The notes under the pieces: model-generated
Database searches by the model: none
Told to the model about the DNA's origin: nothing
What the model saw: the letters and a program-made list of their open reading frames with translations, nothing else
Shown here: in pieces, positions 36,716-44,303 of the stretch
Layout of the letters: each line of letters starts with the position of its first letter
Position numbering within the stretch: the first letter of the stretch is position 1
Made by a program: the position numbers and the translations under genes
NCBI RefSeq assembly: GCF_030144325.1
Contig: NZ_CP126307.1
Span: forward strand, 2,666,001 to 2,730,000
Source of the DNA: Bosea vestrisii
Lineage (GTDB): Bacteria; Pseudomonadota; Alphaproteobacteria; Rhizobiales; Beijerinckiaceae
Direction: 5' to 3'
Length of the DNA: 64,000 nt

Positions 36716-37323
36716 GCGCCGAGGAGCTGCGCCTGCCGCCGCACGCGCCCGGTTTGCGCATCGGGCTGTTCGGCGGCACCTTCAACCCAGCCCATGACGG
36801 CCACCGCATGGCGAGCCTGACCGCTTTGCGCCGGCTCCAGCTCGACCGGGTCTGGTGGCTGGTCACGCCCGGCAACCCCTTGAAGGACAACCACGCCTTG
36901 CCGCCGCTCACGCAGCGCATCGCAACGGCCCGAGCGCTCGCCAATCACGGCCACATCAATGTCACCGGCATCGAGGCGACGCTGCGTACACGCTACACCG
37001 CCGACACGCTGCGCCAGCTGAAGCGCCGCTGCCCGGGTGTGCGCTTCGTCTGGATCATGGGGTCGGACAACCTGGCGAATTTCCATCATTGGAACGAATG
37101 GCGCGCCATCGCCAGGATGATGCCGATCGCGGTGATCGACCGCCCGGGCTCGACCCTCCATTCGGTCGCCTCCCCCGCCGCCAACTGGATGGCGCGCTGG
37201 CGGTTACCCGAGAATCAGGGGGCAGCTCTGCCTGTGCGCACGCCGCCAGCCTGGATCTTCCTGCACGGGCGGCGCTCCGAGCTATCCTCGACCTATCTGC
37301 GCGAGCTCGCCGAAAACAATTGA
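36712..37323 (+). CDS. nadD: Nicotinate-nucleotide adenylyltransferase NadD
   Basis: 203 residues from GTG 36712, which overlaps the proA stop (GTGA). GLFGGTFNPAHDGHRMASL holds the nucleotidyl-transferase HxGH-like motif, WLVTPGNPLKD the substrate loop, and FVWIMGSDNLANFHHW the second signature. The C-terminal SSTYLREL is the usual ISSTxIR site. It makes NaAD (deamido-NAD) in the cytoplasm. The standard alphaproteobacterial order proA-nadD-rsfS is kept. Confidence 0.94.
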   Translation: MSAEELRLPPHAPGLRIGLFGGTFNPAHDGHRMASLTALRRLQLDRVWWLVTPGNPLKDNHALPPLTQRIATARALANHGHINVTGIEATLRTRYTADTLRQLKRRCPGVRFVWIMGSDNLANFHHWNEWRAIARMMPIAVIDRPGSTLHSVASPAANWMARWRLPENQGAALPVRTPPAWIFLHGRRSELSSTYLRELAENN

Positions 37324-37377
37324 ATTTCGCCCTTCCGGCGCTTAAATTGGGGTTCCGCGCCCCGAGGGCGTCGTCAT

Positions 37378-37803
37378 GTGAGGATTAAGACTCTGGACCG
37401 TCAATCGATCGGCGAAGCTGCCACCACGCCGCTTCCCCCGGCTGCCCCGACCGACAACCCGGCTGCGTCCAGCATTACGCTCGCCTTGCAGGTCCTGGAC
37501 GACATGAAGGCCGAGGACGCCACCGTGATCGATCTGGTCGGCAAGACCTCGCTGGCAGACGCCATGATCATCGCCTCCGGACGGGTTAACCGCCATGTCG
37601 GCTCGATCGCCGACAGCCTGGTCGAAGCTTTCAAGAAGGCCGGCCACGAGACGCCGAAGGTCGAGGGCATTCCGGCCTGCGACTGGGTGCTGATCGATAC
37701 CGGCGACCTGATCATCCACATCTTCCGGCCGGAAGTGCGCCAGTTCTACAATCTCGAGAAGATGTGGGGCGCCGACCGGCCGCGCGAGCGTCTCGACGGC
37801 TGA
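37378..37803 (+). CDS. rsfS: Ribosome silencing factor RsfS
   Basis: 141 residues from GTG 37378 (GAGGG about 10 bases upstream; the ATG two bases earlier runs straight into a stop). The RsfS core starts ITLALQVLDDMKAEDATVIDLVGK and contains ASGRVNRHVGSIADSL and VLIDTGDLIIHIFRPEVRQFYNLEKMW. It binds ribosomal protein L14 and blocks subunit joining in poor nutrient conditions. The first 30 residues are an Ala/Pro-rich extension. It is 55 bases after nadD and 13 bases before rlmH. Confidence 0.93.
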   Translation: MRIKTLDRQSIGEAATTPLPPAAPTDNPAASSITLALQVLDDMKAEDATVIDLVGKTSLADAMIIASGRVNRHVGSIADSLVEAFKKAGHETPKVEGIPACDWVLIDTGDLIIHIFRPEVRQFYNLEKMWGADRPRERLDG

Positions 37804-37816
37804 TCCCTAGCTCTTC

Positions 37817-38299
37817 GTGCGCCTTTCGGTCATCGCCGTCGGCCGCCTCAAGGACGGGCCGGAGCGCGATCTCTGCGCCCGCTATCAGGAACGCGCTCAG
37901 GGCCTTGCCCGCGGACTCGGCCTGAGCGGACCCGATGTCGTCGAGCTCGCCGAAAGCCGGGGCCGGCGCACCGAAGAGCGCCGCCGCGAGGAAGCGAAGC
38001 TGATCTTGGAGCGCCTGCCGCTCTCCGGGCTCGTCATAGCCCTGGACGAGCGTGGCAGGAGCCTCGACAGCGACGCCTTCGCTAGCCGGCTCGCCAGCGC
38101 GCGCGACGGCGGCACCCCCGCCGCAACCCTACTGATCGGCGGCGCCGACGGGCTCGATGCCGAACTGCGCGAACGCGCCACGCTGGTGCTCTCCTTCGGC
38201 GCGCTGACCATTCCACACCAGATCGTCCGGGCGCTCGTGCTCGAACAGCTCTATCGGGCGATGACGATCATGGCCGGCCACCCTTATCATCGGGCATGA
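37817..38299 (+). CDS. rlmH: 23S rRNA (pseudouridine-1915-N3)-methyltransferase RlmH
   Basis: 160 residues from GTG 37817, a SPOUT-class enzyme. LVIALDERGRSLDSDAFASRL, LLIGGADGLDAELRERA and SFGALTIPHQIVRALVLEQLYRAMTIMAGHPYHRA form the SAM knot and the C-terminal signature. It methylates Psi1915 in helix 69 of 23S rRNA. The stop overlaps the next start (ATGA at 38296), giving translational coupling. Confidence 0.95.
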   Translation: MRLSVIAVGRLKDGPERDLCARYQERAQGLARGLGLSGPDVVELAESRGRRTEERRREEAKLILERLPLSGLVIALDERGRSLDSDAFASRLASARDGGTPAATLLIGGADGLDAELRERATLVLSFGALTIPHQIVRALVLEQLYRAMTIMAGHPYHRA

Positions 38300-39663
38300 C
38301 CCGCCCCTCCCGGCTGATTCGGATCTCGCACGCACTCCGGCCCTGGCCGGCGCTGCTGTGGGCTTGCCTCATAGCCGGCACTGCCGTGGCTCAGACGGCT
38401 CCCGCCCCTGATTCGGAGCAGACCACCCGCGAGACCGAGCAGAAGCGTGAGGAGAAACGCGCCCGCGAGGCCGAGCTCAAGGCGATCGAGGAGCGGCTCG
38501 CCGGCAGCGCCGAGGCCCGCGCCAAGCTCGAAGCCGAGATCGCCGGCATCCGCGCCGACCGCACCAAGCTGAACCAGGCCCTGCTCGATACCACCGCCCG
38601 CACGCAAGGCGCTGAAGGCCGCATCGGCGGGCTCGAACAGCGCCTTTCCCTGCTGCAGACCAGCGAGACCGCGATCCGGCGTTCGCTGGAGAGCCGGCGC
38701 GGCCTGATCGGCGAGGTGCTGGCAGCGCTGCAGCGAATCGGCCGCCGGCCGCCGCCGGCCGTGCTGGTCCGGCCAGAGGATATCCTCGAAGCAGTACGCG
38801 CCTCGATGCTGCTCGGCGCGGTCGTGCCCGATCTGCGCCAGGAGATCGCGATCCTCGGTACCGACCTGGCCGAGTTGGTGCGCCTGCGCGAGCGCATTGC
38901 CGAGGAGCGCAAGGCGATCGCCGGCGAGATGGAGGGGTTGGCCGGCGAGCGCCAGCGCCTGGCATCACTGATCGAGGCGCGGCGCGTCCGCGAGGCGAGC
39001 GCCGCGCAGGACATCGAGACGCAGCGTGCCACCGGCAGTGAGCTCGCGGGACAGGCCAAGACCCTGCGCGACCTCGTCGAACGCATCGAGAAGGATATCT
39101 CGTCCACCACCCGCGCCGCCGAGGCCGCCCGCCGGGCGATCGAGGCCGAGACGCAGGAGCAACGCCAGCGCATGGCGCAGCTGGCCTTTCGCGACCCTGC
39201 CCGGCTCGCCCCCAAGGCGGCCTTCCAGGAATTGCGCGGGATGCTGCCTTTGCCGGTGGCAGGTTCACAATTGCGTGGATTCGGTGCAACTGACGAAATT
39301 GGCGCCGCCGCACGCGGAATTTCGCTTTCAACCCGGCGCAATGCCGTGGTTTCGTCACCTTCCGATGGCTGGGTGGTCTACGCTGGACCGTTCCGCTCCT
39401 TTGGCCAACTCTTGATCCTCAATGCCGGCAATGGTTACTATGTTCTTCTGGCGGGCATGCAGCGCATCGATGTTTCGTTGAACCAGTTTGTGCTGGCGGG
39501 AGAGCCAATCGCGGTAATGGGCGAGACCGCGGAAGCGGCTGCGACGAATGTAGGAGCGGGGGCCGGCGAGCCGGTCCTCTATGTCGAATTCAGGAAAGAC
39601 GGCGTCTCGATCGATCCGACGCCGTGGTGGACGAAATCGCAAGGCGAAAAGGTTCGCGGATGA
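38296..39663 (+). CDS. EnvC-like murein hydrolase activator (coiled coil plus degenerate M23 domain)
   Basis: 455 residues. A signal peptide (residues 1-32, ALLWACLIAGTAVAQ) is followed by a long coiled coil (about 40-300; TRETEQKREEKRAREAELKA onward). A C-terminal LytM/M23 domain follows (ISLSTRRNAVVSSPSDGWV, RSFGQLLILNAGNGYYVLLAG). The usual Zn ligands are missing: the HxH strand appears as LILNAGNGYYVLLAG and the other metal His as SLSTRRNAV. It is therefore probably a non-catalytic activator of a periplasmic amidase, like EnvC or NlpD, used at cell division. It overlaps rlmH (ATGA) and ctpA (ATGA). Confidence 0.9.
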   Translation: MTRPSRLIRISHALRPWPALLWACLIAGTAVAQTAPAPDSEQTTRETEQKREEKRAREAELKAIEERLAGSAEARAKLEAEIAGIRADRTKLNQALLDTTARTQGAEGRIGGLEQRLSLLQTSETAIRRSLESRRGLIGEVLAALQRIGRRPPPAVLVRPEDILEAVRASMLLGAVVPDLRQEIAILGTDLAELVRLRERIAEERKAIAGEMEGLAGERQRLASLIEARRVREASAAQDIETQRATGSELAGQAKTLRDLVERIEKDISSTTRAAEAARRAIEAETQEQRQRMAQLAFRDPARLAPKAAFQELRGMLPLPVAGSQLRGFGATDEIGAAARGISLSTRRNAVVSSPSDGWVVYAGPFRSFGQLLILNAGNGYYVLLAGMQRIDVSLNQFVLAGEPIAVMGETAEAAATNVGAGAGEPVLYVEFRKDGVSIDPTPWWTKSQGEKVRG

Positions 39664-41018
39664 TGCGCAAGGTTTCTCTCGTTCTGGCCGGCGCCATCGC
39701 CGGCGCGGGGCTCACTGGTGTCGCGACGCAGACGAGGCTGTTCTCGTCGACCAGCGCGGTCGCGGCGTCAGCCGAGGTCTACCGCAGCCTCAATCTCTTC
39801 GGCGACATCTTCGAGAAGATCCGCACCGACTATGTCGAGAAGCCGGATGAGCAGAAGCTGATCGAGGCGGCCATCAACGGCATGGTCTCCTCGCTCGACC
39901 CGCATTCGGGCTATCTCGACGCCAAGAGCTTCCGCGACATGGATATCGACATGCGCGGCCAGTTCGGCGGGCTCGGCATCGAGGTGACGATGGAGGACGG
40001 CGTCCTCAAGGTCGCCAAGCCGATCCGCGACACGCCCGCCTCCAAGGCCGGCATCCTGGCCGGCGACATGATCCGCCAGATCGACGGCGACGAGGTCAAG
40101 GGCCTCAGCCTCAACCAGGCGGTCGAGAAGATGCGCGGCATCATCAACACGCAGGTGAAGCTCAAGATCGAGCGCCCCGGCAAGACCGAGCCGCTGGAAT
40201 TCACCCTGACCCGGTCCAACATCGTCGTGCCGGCGGTCGAGGAGCGCGTCGAGGGCGATGTCGGCTATATCCGCATCGGCACCTTCAGCGAACAGACCTA
40301 TGAGGGCCTGCGCAAGGGGCTCGACAAGGTCAATGCCGAGATCGGCTTCGACAAGGTCAAGGGCTACATCATCGACCTGCGCAACAACCGCGGCGGCCGT
40401 CTCGACCAGTCGGTGCTGGTCTCCGACGCCTTCCTCGAGCGCGGCAAGATCGTCTCCACCCGCGGCCGCAACGCCGAGGAAACCCAGGTCTTCAACGCCA
40501 AGTCGGGCGATCTGACCAAGGGCAAGCCGGTCGTCGTGCTGATCAACGGCTCCTCCGCCTCCGCCGCGGAGATCGTCGCCGGCGCCCTGCAGGACCACAA
40601 GCGCGCCACCGTCATGGGCTCGCGCTCCTTCGGCAAGGGCTCGGTGCAGACCGTCATCCGCCTCGGCGACAATGGCGGCCTGCGACTGACCACGGCGCGC
40701 TACTACACCCCGTCCGGCAACTCGATCCAGGCCAAGGGCATCACGCCCGACATCGAGATCATCCAGGATGTGCCGGCCGAGCTGAAGGAAAAGATCGAGA
40801 ACAAGGGCGAGGCCTCGCTCAAGGGCCATCTGCGCAATGGCGACGGCAAGGAGGAGCAGGCCGGCTCGCCGTCCTACGTTCCGATCGATCCGGCCAAGGA
40901 CACCCAGCTCGCCGCGGCGCTCAACCTACTGCGCGGCAAGAAGGACGTGGCATTGCCTGCCACTCCGGCTCCCGCCCCGACTCCTGCGCCCGCTCCGGAG
41001 GCCGGCAAGTCGGACTGA
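39660..41018 (+). CDS. ctpA: S41-family C-terminal processing peptidase CtpA
   Basis: 452 residues. A signal anchor (RKVSLVLAGAIAGAGLTGVA), then a PDZ domain (about 90-175, RGQFGGLGIEVTMEDGVL) and the S41 protease domain. Its catalytic Ser is in VVLINGSSASAAEIVAGAL and the Lys in MGSRSFGKGSVQTV. It is a periplasmic protease that trims envelope proteins. The tail (ATPAPAPTPAPAPEAG) is a Pro/Ala linker. ATG 39660 overlaps the upstream stop by ATGA; ATG 39663 is next to it. The gap after it (41019-41194) holds one hairpin. Confidence 0.95.
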   Translation: MMRKVSLVLAGAIAGAGLTGVATQTRLFSSTSAVAASAEVYRSLNLFGDIFEKIRTDYVEKPDEQKLIEAAINGMVSSLDPHSGYLDAKSFRDMDIDMRGQFGGLGIEVTMEDGVLKVAKPIRDTPASKAGILAGDMIRQIDGDEVKGLSLNQAVEKMRGIINTQVKLKIERPGKTEPLEFTLTRSNIVVPAVEERVEGDVGYIRIGTFSEQTYEGLRKGLDKVNAEIGFDKVKGYIIDLRNNRGGRLDQSVLVSDAFLERGKIVSTRGRNAEETQVFNAKSGDLTKGKPVVVLINGSSASAAEIVAGALQDHKRATVMGSRSFGKGSVQTVIRLGDNGGLRLTTARYYTPSGNSIQAKGITPDIEIIQDVPAELKEKIENKGEASLKGHLRNGDGKEEQAGSPSYVPIDPAKDTQLAAALNLLRGKKDVALPATPAPAPTPAPAPEAGKSD

Positions 41019-41075
41019 GCAAGTCCGACCAGGAGCCGCTGGACTTTCCAGCCCAGCAACACGGCACTTGTGCAA

Positions 41076-41106
41076 CGGCCGCAGGAGATTGTTTTCCCTG
41101 CGGCCG
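41076..41106 (+). terminator. Hairpin downstream of ctpA
   Basis: CGGCCGCAGG (41076-41085) pairs with CCTGCGGCCG (41097-41106) across an 11-base loop, 58 bases past the ctpA stop. No T tract follows, so it is a weak or Rho-assisted terminator, or an mRNA-stabilising stem. Confidence 0.4.
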
Positions 41107-41194
41107 ATTGGCGATTGATTCTAGCCCGAATCATCCGACTCTAGCGGTGCGAACTGATTCGCAAACGTGATGACGTCGAAGAGGACGGCGCTTC

Positions 41195-42403
41195 TTGGCC
41201 GGATTGCCGCTCAGCGAACTCGACCAGCCGCTCGGGCAGGCGAAGCGTGCGCATGCGCCTTGGCCCTATGGGCGCTGGCTCTGGCGCGGCCTGACCAGCG
41301 CTCTGGCTATCGTCTTTACAGGGCTCGCCCTTTATGCGGCGCTGAAGCGCGACCCCGTCGGCGGCGAGCCGATCGCGACCGCCATGATCCGCGAGCGCCC
41401 CTCGGCTCCCGATATCGCCAACGTCCCGCCTCAGCCCGCCACGGCTGAGGAAAGGCGTGGCCCCGCCAGTGCCAACCAGCTCGAAACCGACTCCGGCGTC
41501 ACCGTCGTCCGGCCGGGTGCCGACGCCCCCGGTGCGATCATCATCACCGTGCCCGACGACGGCGCGATAAAGCTTGCACCGTCGCCAGACAAGCGCCTCG
41601 TCGAACGCACCCGGCATGGCCTCCTGCCGAAAATCGGCCCCGATGGCGCGACACCGCTGCAGGTCTATGCGCGCCCGCTCGGCCCCGCCCCCGCCGGCAA
41701 GCCGGCCGGCCGGATCGCGATTCTCGTCGGCGGCCTCGGCATCAGCCAGAGCTCGACCAGCGAGGCGATCGCGCGCCTGCCGGGACCTGTCTCGCTCGCC
41801 TTTGCCCCCTATGGCGCCGATCTGGAGAAGACCGTGCAGCGGGCGCGCAGCGAGGGCCACGAGGTCTTCCTGCAGGTGCCGATGGAGCCGTTCGACTATC
41901 CCGACAACGATCCGGGGCCCCATACCCTGCTCACCGGGCCGAAGGGCAGCGATAATCTCGACCGGCTGCAATGGGCGCTCGGCCGCGTCACCGGCTATGT
42001 CGGCATCGTCAACTTCCTCGGTGGCCGCCTGACTGCCGACGATACGGCGCTGACGCCGCTGCTGCGTGAAATCGCCGGTCGCGGCCTGATGGTCGTCGAC
42101 GATGGCTCCTCGCCGCGCAGCCTGCTCGCATCGGCGGCGACGAAGGCCCAGATTCCAGCACTCAAGGCTGACCTCGCGCTCGACGCCGTGCCGCGCGCCG
42201 AGACGATCGATCGGGAGTTGCAGCGGCTGGAGACGCTCGCCCGCGACCAGGGCGCCGTCATCGCCACCGCCAGCGCCTTGCCCGTCACGATCGAGCGTAT
42301 CACCCGTTGGGCCCGCACACTCGAGGGCAAGAACCTGGTCATCATCCCGGTCAGCGCCGCCCGCGGCTTCCGCAACCCTTCGACCACCGGCTCGCTGCGA
42401 TGA
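41195..42403 (+). CDS. Divergent polysaccharide deacetylase family protein (YibQ-like)
   Basis: 402 residues. A membrane anchor at about residues 28-48 (RGLTSALAIVFTGLALYAAL) is followed by a low-complexity linker and the divergent polysaccharide deacetylase domain (from about 170: GRIAILVGGLGISQSSTSEAI, EVFLQVPMEPFDYPDNDPGP, VGIVNFLGGRLTADDTAL, GLMVVDDGSSPRSL). Relatives sit beside ctpA and envC and are probably periplasmic envelope proteins; enzymatic activity is unproven. The start is TTG 41195, or TTG 41204; the frame has an upstream TGA and no ATG. The stop overlaps rppH (ATGA). Confidence 0.87.
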   Translation: MAGLPLSELDQPLGQAKRAHAPWPYGRWLWRGLTSALAIVFTGLALYAALKRDPVGGEPIATAMIRERPSAPDIANVPPQPATAEERRGPASANQLETDSGVTVVRPGADAPGAIIITVPDDGAIKLAPSPDKRLVERTRHGLLPKIGPDGATPLQVYARPLGPAPAGKPAGRIAILVGGLGISQSSTSEAIARLPGPVSLAFAPYGADLEKTVQRARSEGHEVFLQVPMEPFDYPDNDPGPHTLLTGPKGSDNLDRLQWALGRVTGYVGIVNFLGGRLTADDTALTPLLREIAGRGLMVVDDGSSPRSLLASAATKAQIPALKADLALDAVPRAETIDRELQRLETLARDQGAVIATASALPVTIERITRWARTLEGKNLVIIPVSAARGFRNPSTTGSLR

Positions 42404-42903
42404 CCAGACCTCCCGCCGGCTACCGTCCCTGCGTCGGCCTTGCCCTGTTCAACCCGGCCGGCCTCGTCTTCATCGGACGCCGCGCCAACCGCAGCCAGCG
42501 CGAGCATGTCGCGCCGGGCCATGAATGGCAGATGCCGCAAGGCGGCATCGATGCCGGCGAACAGCCGATCGAGGCCGCCTACCGCGAACTGCGCGAGGAG
42601 ACCAATGTCTCGTCGGTCTCGCTGCTCGCCGAGGCGCCCGATTGGCTGAGCTATGACCTGCCGCGCGAGATCGGCAAGGAGGCCTGGCGCGGCCGCTATC
42701 GCGGCCAGTCGCAGAAATGGTTCGCCTTCCGCTTCGACGGCGACGAGAGCGAGATCAACATTCTCTCGCCGGCCGGCGGCCACAAGGCGGAGTTCGATGC
42801 CTGGCGCTGGGTCGAGCTGGCAGAGACGCCGGAGCTGATCATCCCGTTCAAGCGCGACGTCTATCGCGAGGTCGCACGCCTGTTCGCAGGACTGGCGCGG
42901 TGA
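42400..42903 (+). CDS. rppH: RNA pyrophosphohydrolase RppH
   Basis: 167 residues, Nudix hydrolase. YRPCVGLALFNPAGLVFIGRR, the Nudix box GGIDAGEQPIEAAYRELREE, and the family-specific WLSYDLPREIGKEAWRGRYRGQSQKWFAFRF identify RppH, which converts 5'-triphosphate RNA to monophosphate and triggers decay. ATG 42400 overlaps the preceding stop (ATGA). Confidence 0.93.
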   Translation: MTRPPAGYRPCVGLALFNPAGLVFIGRRANRSQREHVAPGHEWQMPQGGIDAGEQPIEAAYRELREETNVSSVSLLAEAPDWLSYDLPREIGKEAWRGRYRGQSQKWFAFRFDGDESEINILSPAGGHKAEFDAWRWVELAETPELIIPFKRDVYREVARLFAGLAR

Positions 42904-42965
42904 GCGCCCGGCGCAAAAGGCAGGACCGTCACGAAACCCTTACATGGCGGCCCGATTCTGCTGCG

Positions 42966-43373
42966 ATGACCGATTCGGTGCAGAAGCTCTACGCCGCCGT
43001 CCTCTCGGCCCGCGCCCGCGATCCGGCCCGATCCCGAACCGCCAAACTGATCCGCGAAGGCGTGCCGAAAATGGCCAAGAAGCTCGGCGAGGAGGCGGTC
43101 GAAGTCGGCATCGAGGCGGTCCAGAACAATCGCCCCGCGGTCGTCCGCGAAAGCGCCGACCTCCTCTATAATCTCGTCGTGCTGTGGAGCGAGCTCGGCA
43201 TCACACCGGGCGAGATCTGGCGTGAGATGGACCGCCGCGAAGAGCTCTACGGCATCGCCGAGAAGCTGCCGAAATCCAGGCATGCCGGCCAGCCGCTGGC
43301 CGGCGAGACGAGCAAGGACCGAACCCGGCACGAGGTTCCGCATCCGCTCCTGCTGCAGGGCAAGCACCGCTGA
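42966..43373 (+). CDS. hisE: Phosphoribosyl-ATP diphosphatase HisE
   Basis: 135 residues, all-helical MazG-like fold. LYAAVLSARARDPARSRTAKLIREG, KKLGEEAVEVGIEAVQNNRPA and ESADLLYNLVVLWSELGITPGEIW carry the Glu/Asp metal ligands. It hydrolyses PR-ATP to PR-AMP in histidine biosynthesis. It is separated from rppH by 62 bases and is not next to other his genes here. The C-terminal tail (GETSKDRTRHEVPHPLLLQG) is longer than the E. coli domain. Another MazG-type pyrophosphatase role is possible but less likely. Confidence 0.85.
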   Translation: MTDSVQKLYAAVLSARARDPARSRTAKLIREGVPKMAKKLGEEAVEVGIEAVQNNRPAVVRESADLLYNLVVLWSELGITPGEIWREMDRREELYGIAEKLPKSRHAGQPLAGETSKDRTRHEVPHPLLLQGKHR

Positions 43374-43512
43374 CGGCTTTCTGGCAGCCAGCTGGTCCGA
43401 GCTCCGAGAGAAAGCGAACGAAGAGGGCAGAACGGGGCTTGCCAAGCGCGGCGCGAGCCTTTAAGTCGGCTTTCGTCAGCCCCGGCGGCCTTTAAAACCG
43501 CTCCGCTGTCAC

Positions 43513-43589
43513 GCGCCCGTAGCTCAGCTGGATAGAGCATCAGACTACGAATCTGAGGGTCAGAGGTTCGAATCCTTTCGGGCGCGCCA
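43513..43589 (+). tRNA. tRNA-Arg (anticodon ACG)
   Basis: 77 bases with a complete cloverleaf. The acceptor GCGCCCG pairs with CGGGCGC, the D arm is GCTC/GAGC, the anticodon arm TCAGA-CTACGAA-TCTGA holds the anticodon ACG, and the T arm AGAGG-TTCGAAT-CCTTT is canonical. The terminal CCA (43587-43589) is encoded, and the discriminator base is G. A34 is normally edited to inosine to read CGU, CGC and CGA. Confidence 0.97.
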
Positions 43590-43791
43590 TTTCCACACAA
43601 ATCTGCGAACACCCTGCGCGTTGGCGGGCCATCCCCTGTGGCCTGCGCTCGCACATGGATGTTGCTGACGACACGGACGCTGCCCTCGTCCACCTCCCCC
43701 AGTTCGAGCAGCCCCCAAGGTAGCCTTTCCTAAAACGGGATCGGCCCGTGTGCCTGCCGAGATGCGGCATGGCGCGCCGGCACCGCCTTCC

Positions 43792-44241
43792 TCATTGCAA
43801 CAGGCGGGCGACTGCGCCGATGCGAGGCTGGATCGACAGGTCCTCACCATCCGGAGCAGCCTCGAGCCTCTGCAGGATTGGGCAATGGGGGCGGTGGTCG
43901 CCCTGACAGGCGTTGGCGAGCAAGGTGAGCGTATGCGCCATGTCCTGCAGGCCCTTGATCTTCGCCTCCAGCCCTTCGATGTGCGCCTGCGCCAAGCGTT
44001 TGACCTCGGCGCTCTGCCGGGTCTCGTCACGCCACAGGCCTAGGAGATTGCTGATATCGGCAACCGAAAAGCCGAGATCGCGCGCGCGGCGGATGAAGCG
44101 CAGCATATGGACGTCTGTGCCCGAGTAATCGCGGTAGCCAGAGGACTTCCGGTCGGCAGCCGGAATGAGGCCGGTCTGCTCGTAGTAGCGAATCATCTTG
44201 GCCGAAACGCCCGATGCTTTCGATGCCCGTCCAATGTTCAT
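43792..44241 (-). CDS. cueR: Cu(I)-responsive MerR-family regulator CueR
   Basis: 149 residues. The MerR winged helix is MNIGRASKASGVSAKMIRYYEQTGLI, then GYRDYSGTDVHMLRFIRRAR, followed by a dimerisation helix and the metal loop ANACQGDHRPHCPILQ. The two Cys spaced C-x7-C match the CueR/monovalent-ion class. ATG 44241 has GGAGA at 6 bases, better than ATG 44247. It is downstream of copA on the same strand (62-base gap). Its operators are the two boxes near 46.86 and 46.91 kb. Confidence 0.93.
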   Translation of the reverse strand: MNIGRASKASGVSAKMIRYYEQTGLIPAADRKSSGYRDYSGTDVHMLRFIRRARDLGFSVADISNLLGLWRDETRQSAEVKRLAQAHIEGLEAKIKGLQDMAHTLTLLANACQGDHRPHCPILQRLEAAPDGEDLSIQPRIGAVARLLQ

Positions 44242-44303
44242 CAGCATTCTCCGTAAACTGGTGCGACGGCCGACCCGAATGTAGGGTTGGCGCCGCAGTC
44301 GCC

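Noticed and set aside
43247..43770. Minus-strand frames with GFEPLTLR and ERIRTSDPQIR-like sequence
   Set aside because: These come from reading antisense through tRNA-Arg; the phrase is a known spurious translation of tRNA genes.
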